Assembly: GCA_041686955.1 (NCBI GenBank)
Contig: JAWLCV010000011.1
Coordinates: 1 to 64,000 of the forward strand
Reading direction: 5' to 3'
DNA: 64,000 nucleotides
Origin: UBA7803 sp041686955
Lineage (GTDB): Bacteria; Pseudomonadota; Gammaproteobacteria; Pseudomonadales; Azotimanducaceae
Shown: piece after piece, positions 60,987 to 64,000 of the stretch
Position numbering within the stretch: position 1 is the first letter of the stretch
Layout of the letters: every line of letters begins with the position of its first letter
Notes under the pieces: model-generated
The model's database searches: none
The model's input: only the letters and a program-made list of their open reading frames with translations
Told to the model about the DNA's origin: nothing
Made by a program: the position numbers and the translations under genes

Positions 60987-61880
60987 ATGAAAGGACCGCA
61001 GTACGCATCGAGCCTGCTGGCCGCCGCCATCGTCGCCTGCGGCGGGGTCGCGTATACGGCCACTGCCCAGGCCCAGGGCCAGAGTCCCTGCCAGCAGCAG
61101 ATCGACCAGCTCCAGCAGCAGCTCCAGCAGCAGCCCGTGGGCCAGCAGACGGAGCGGGAAGTCCGGCAACTCATGGAAGCGGCAGGAAACGCCAGCGGCC
61201 AGGAGTGCATGGCCTTCGTGACCAGAGCACAGGAGGTGCTGCAACGGCGGCAAGGCGAGACCCAGCAGCAGACGGCCCAGCGAACCCAGCAACAGCAACC
61301 GCAGATTGCCGAGGGGCAGCTGGAGAGCGGCCAAGTGCTGATCAACCAGGCGGCGCCGCAGGTGCAGGTTCAGGCCGCGGCCCCGCAGATCCGCGTGCGT
61401 CAGCGGCCGCCCATCGTCACGGTGCAGATGCAGCCGCCCATCGTGGAGATCAGCCAGCCGGAGCCGGAGGTGACCGTTTCCCAGACCGAGCCACAGGTGC
61501 GCATCCAGGCGGCGCAGCCCCAGGTCCAGGTGAGCCAGGCCGAGCCCAACGTGCAGTTCCAGCAGCAGCAGCCGCAGGTACAGTTCAGCCAGACCTCCGA
61601 GCCGCAGGTGCAGTTCGAGCAGGCCGAGGCCGACGTGCGGATCATCGAGTCGGATCAGCAGCCGGAAGTGCGGATGGTGCAGGCCCAACCCGGCCAGCAG
61701 CAGGCTCAGCAGGTGCCGCAGTTCTCACAGCTCGACCAGGACAACAACGGTTACATCTCGCAGGACGAGGCGCAGAACCGGCCCCAGCTTTCCCAGCAGT
61801 TCGATCAGCTCGATCAGAACTCGGACCAGCGCATCGATCGCAGCGAGTTCGCGGCGTTCCAGGAGCAGAGCCCTGAGTGA
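60987..61880 (+). CDS. EF-hand protein with PxVxV-rich repeats
   Basis: The 297-residue protein has a signal peptide (about 1-29), a Gln-rich middle and, from about residue 110, repeated short strand-like units such as APQVQVQAA, EPEVTVSQT, EPQVRIQAA and QPQVQVSQA, each about 10-12 residues. The C terminus has two EF-hand loops, DQDNNGYISQDE and DQNSDQRIDRSE, ending RSEFAAFQE. It probably sits in the periplasm or outer membrane and binds calcium. ATG at 60987 follows CAGGAG. Confidence 0.8.
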   Translation: MKGPQYASSLLAAAIVACGGVAYTATAQAQGQSPCQQQIDQLQQQLQQQPVGQQTEREVRQLMEAAGNASGQECMAFVTRAQEVLQRRQGETQQQTAQRTQQQQPQIAEGQLESGQVLINQAAPQVQVQAAAPQIRVRQRPPIVTVQMQPPIVEISQPEPEVTVSQTEPQVRIQAAQPQVQVSQAEPNVQFQQQQPQVQFSQTSEPQVQFEQAEADVRIIESDQQPEVRMVQAQPGQQQAQQVPQFSQLDQDNNGYISQDEAQNRPQLSQQFDQLDQNSDQRIDRSEFAAFQEQSPE

Positions 61881-61998
61881 TCCGAGCGGGGCGGCGGCCG
61901 ATCCGGGCCGTCGCCCGCTACGTGGAAGTCCGTAGGTCGATCCCCGCAGGGATGTAGCACCTTAGAACAGCCATCCGGCGATACGAACGAGGTGCCCC

Positions 61999-62565
61999 GT
62001 GATCATTCCGCTGCAAGTCACCTGGCGTAACGTGCCCCAGTCCGATGCCGTCGAAGCGGCCATTCGCGATAAGGCCCAGAAGCTCGATCAGTTCTACGAC
62101 CGGATCGTGAGCTGTCGGGCATTGATCGAAGCCGCCCACCGGCGCCACCACAAGGGCAACCTGTACCGCCTGCGCCTGGAGATCGAGGTGCCGGACGGCG
62201 AGATCGTCGTGACGCGGGACCCCGGCGAGAACCACGCCCACGAGGACATCTACGTGGCAGTCCGCGACGCCTTCGACGCCGCACGCCGCCAGCTTCAGGA
62301 CTACAGCGCCAAGCGCCGCGGCGAGGTAAAGCGGCACGACGAGCAACGCACGGCCGAAGTGATGTTCACCGTACCGGACGAGGACTATGGCTTCCTGCGC
62401 ACAGCGGACGGCCGCGAGATCTACTTCCACCGCAACGCGCTGATCAACACCAGTCTCGACGAGCTCGAGAAGGGCGCCGAGGTCCTGTTCGTGGAGGAGC
62501 AGGGCCGGGAAGGACCCCAGGCGAAGCGGGTATCGCTGGGCAAGCACCACCCGCCCACCCAATGA
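61999..62565 (+). CDS. HPF/RaiA-family factor with cold-shock-like C-terminal domain
   Basis: The 188-residue protein has an N-terminal HPF/RaiA domain: RNVPQSDAVEAAIRDKAQKLDQF and YRLRLEIEVPDGEIVVTRDP. A C-terminal domain reads EDYGFLRTADGREIYFHRNAL and FVEEQGREGPQAKRVSL, like a cold-shock fold. Such combined proteins are known ribosome-associated factors. GTG at 61999 is the start. It is followed six bases later by the ACP-ligase gene. Confidence 0.84.
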   Translation: MIIPLQVTWRNVPQSDAVEAAIRDKAQKLDQFYDRIVSCRALIEAAHRRHHKGNLYRLRLEIEVPDGEIVVTRDPGENHAHEDIYVAVRDAFDAARRQLQDYSAKRRGEVKRHDEQRTAEVMFTVPDEDYGFLRTADGREIYFHRNALINTSLDELEKGAEVLFVEEQGREGPQAKRVSLGKHHPPTQ

Positions 62566-62571
62566 TGTCCG

Positions 62572-64000
62572 ATGGCCGAACCGGCGGACGTTCCGGCGCG
62601 GCTGCTCGAGATCGTTGCCGGTCTCGCGCGGGAGCTGCAGCCCGAGCGGCCCGGCGCCGCAGTGCACCTGGACGCCGACCTCGATCGCGATCTGGGGTTC
62701 GATAGCCTCTCTCGCGTCGAGCTGCTGCTGCGCATCGAGCACGGGCTCGAGGTCCGGCTGCCCGAGCAGACCTTCGCCACGGCGCAGACACCGCGCGATC
62801 TTCTGGCAGCCGTGGAGCAGGCACGCAGCCGCGGAGCGCGTCCACCGTCCGCAGTCCCAGGACAGCCGGCCACGGCTCCGGTTTCGCCGCCGGAGGCCGC
62901 GGTCCTGCCCGCGGCGCTCGGGACCCTGCACGAGGTGCTGGCCTGGCGGGCGACCCACCAGCCCACGCGCCCCCATGTCGTGCTGTACGACGGCGCCACC
63001 GATGCACCGGAGATCCTGACGTTCGCTGCGCTCGAGGCTGGCGCGCGCAGCCGGGCTGCAGGACTTGCGCAGCGGGGGCTCGAGCCCGGAGATGCGGTGG
63101 CGCTGATGCTGCCCACGGGCCGCGCGTATCTGGAGAGCTTTTTCGGCGTGCTCCTCGCCGGTGGCGTACCGGTACCCGTCTACCCGCCGTGGCGTCCGTC
63201 CCAGCTCGAGGACCACCTGCGCCGCCACGTGAAGATCCTCGACAACGCACGGGTGCGCGCACTGGTGGCCATGCCGGAGGCGAAGCCGCTGGCCCGGCTC
63301 CTGCGGGACCACGTGGAAACCCTGCGCACGGTGGCTGCCCCGGACGATCTGCCGGCCGCGGATGGGAGCTTCCGGCCGGCGGCGGCGCATCCCGAACAGA
63401 TCGCTCTGCTCCAGTACACGTCGGGCAGCACGGGCCAGCCGAAGGGCGTGATCCTCAGCCACGCCGATCTGCTGGCGAACATTCGCGCCATGGGCGAACG
63501 GGTGAGGGCCGACGCCGGCGACGTGTTCGTGAGCTGGCTGCCCCTGTATCACGACATGGGGCTGATCGGCGCGTGGCTGGGGAGCCTGTGCTACGCGATG
63601 ACGGCCGTGCTCATGCCGCCCACGGCATTCCTGGCGCGGCCGGCGCGCTGGCTGCGCACCATACACGAGCACCGGGGAACGCTTTCCGCGGCCCCCAATT
63701 TCGCCTACCAGCTCTGCGCCGACAAGATCACCGACGCCGATCTGGAGGGACTGGACCTCGGCTGCTGGCGTCTTGCGGTGAACGGGGCCGAGCCGGTGAG
63801 CCCCCACACCATTGAACGCTTCACGGAGCGCTTTCAGCGCTACGGCTTCGACTCCCGCGCCATGACTCCGGTGTACGGGCTGGCCGAGTGCGCCGTGGGG
63901 CTCACCTTTCCGCCGCTGGGGCGGGGCCCGCGCACGGATCGCATACGCCGTGCGGCCCTGGAGCGCGAAGGCCGGGCGCTGCCTGCCCCAGCCGGGGACA
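62572..64000 (+). CDS. ACP-fatty acyl-AMP ligase fusion, truncated by window end
   Basis: A long open frame from ATG at 62572 runs to the end of the window. It begins with an acyl-carrier domain bearing LGFDSLSRVELLLRIE, whose Ser would carry phosphopantetheine. An acyl-adenylate ligase follows: LQYTSGSTGQPKGVILSH, FVSWLPLYHDMGLIGAWLG, SAAPNFAYQLC and VNGAEPVSPHTIERF. The DMGLIG and GAEP regions are those of fatty acyl-AMP ligases. Such proteins load fatty acids onto polyketide or peptide synthases. Only the first 476 or so codons are visible. Confidence 0.85.
   Translation, partial: MAEPADVPARLLEIVAGLARELQPERPGAAVHLDADLDRDLGFDSLSRVELLLRIEHGLEVRLPEQTFATAQTPRDLLAAVEQARSRGARPPSAVPGQPATAPVSPPEAAVLPAALGTLHEVLAWRATHQPTRPHVVLYDGATDAPEILTFAALEAGARSRAAGLAQRGLEPGDAVALMLPTGRAYLESFFGVLLAGGVPVPVYPPWRPSQLEDHLRRHVKILDNARVRALVAMPEAKPLARLLRDHVETLRTVAAPDDLPAADGSFRPAAAHPEQIALLQYTSGSTGQPKGVILSHADLLANIRAMGERVRADAGDVFVSWLPLYHDMGLIGAWLGSLCYAMTAVLMPPTAFLARPARWLRTIHEHRGTLSAAPNFAYQLCADKITDADLEGLDLGCWRLAVNGAEPVSPHTIERFTERFQRYGFDSRAMTPVYGLAECAVGLTFPPLGRGPRTDRIRRAALEREGRALPAPAGD

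Noticed and set aside
61918..63807. 629-codon minus-strand frame opposite the hibernation factor and ligase
   Set aside because: It crosses two well-supported plus-strand genes and encodes Arg/Gly/His-rich sequence without domains.

Overview
The window is high-GC DNA (roughly 60-66 % by eye, with one clearly AT-richer block) that looks like a chromosome segment of a free-living Gammaproteobacterium of the Nevskiales/Steroidobacterales/Chromatiales type. I infer this from four TonB-dependent receptors, acyl-CoA catabolic enzymes, a CrtC-like lipid protein, ribosome-hibernation and envelope genes, and the tRNA-Phe type. Species cannot be named from sequence alone.

Region 1 (1-21675) is an integrated catabolic island. 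A 48-bp exact direct repeat made of the 3' end of tRNA-Phe bounds it. Next to the left copy lie the C-terminal remnant of a tyrosine integrase and an IS256-like remnant, so the island is probably fixed. It encodes a PaaX-like regulator, a stand-alone PaaA/BoxB-like diiron epoxidase, an adrenodoxin-reductase-like NADPH reductase, a flavodoxin, an epoxide hydrolase, two enoyl-CoA hydratases, a 3-hydroxyacyl-CoA dehydrogenase, a thiolase, an acyl-CoA dehydrogenase, two acyl-CoA synthetases, an MDR-type reductase and a TonB-dependent receptor. Together these read as uptake, CoA activation, epoxidation and beta-oxidation of an aromatic or cyclic acid. Three promoter regions carry the same inverted half-sites with identical geometry, and a fourth is a near match, which suggests one regulon.

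Region 2 (21676-30250) is GC-rich chromosome. It holds a SnoaL-like protein, a glutathione S-transferase, an S41 protease fragment, a DUF222-HNH nuclease, a DUF2306 membrane protein, a PPOX-family protein, a lipoprotein, and a complete four-gene RiPP-type operon: a Cys-rich EGKCG precursor, a DUF692/MNIO enzyme, a DUF2063 partner and a DoxX protein (HvfABCD/bufferin type).

Region 3 (about 30300-41930) is AT-richer and flanked by an IS110-family fragment and an IS91-family element. It holds a MarR regulator, a KshA-like Rieske oxygenase, an acyl-CoA synthetase, a paired acyl-CoA dehydrogenase in which only one member has the catalytic glutamate, a TonB receptor, an amidohydrolase and a 2Fe-2S ferredoxin. 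Both divergent promoters share a palindromic operator. This is probably a second, separately acquired steroid-like or terpenoid-like catabolic module.

Region 4 (42000-64000) is ordinary GC-rich chromosome: a P-type H+-ATPase with an in-frame amber codon near its 5' end, a diguanylate cyclase pair, a TonB receptor-DUF3237-MFS operon, two related outer-membrane barrels around a lytic transglycosylase, a further TonB receptor divergent from a CrtC-like gene, an M48 lipoprotein protease, a PRC-barrel protein, a YihY/BrkB protein, an EF-hand protein, a hibernation factor with a cold-shock-like domain, and the start of an ACP-fatty acyl-AMP ligase that runs off the window.
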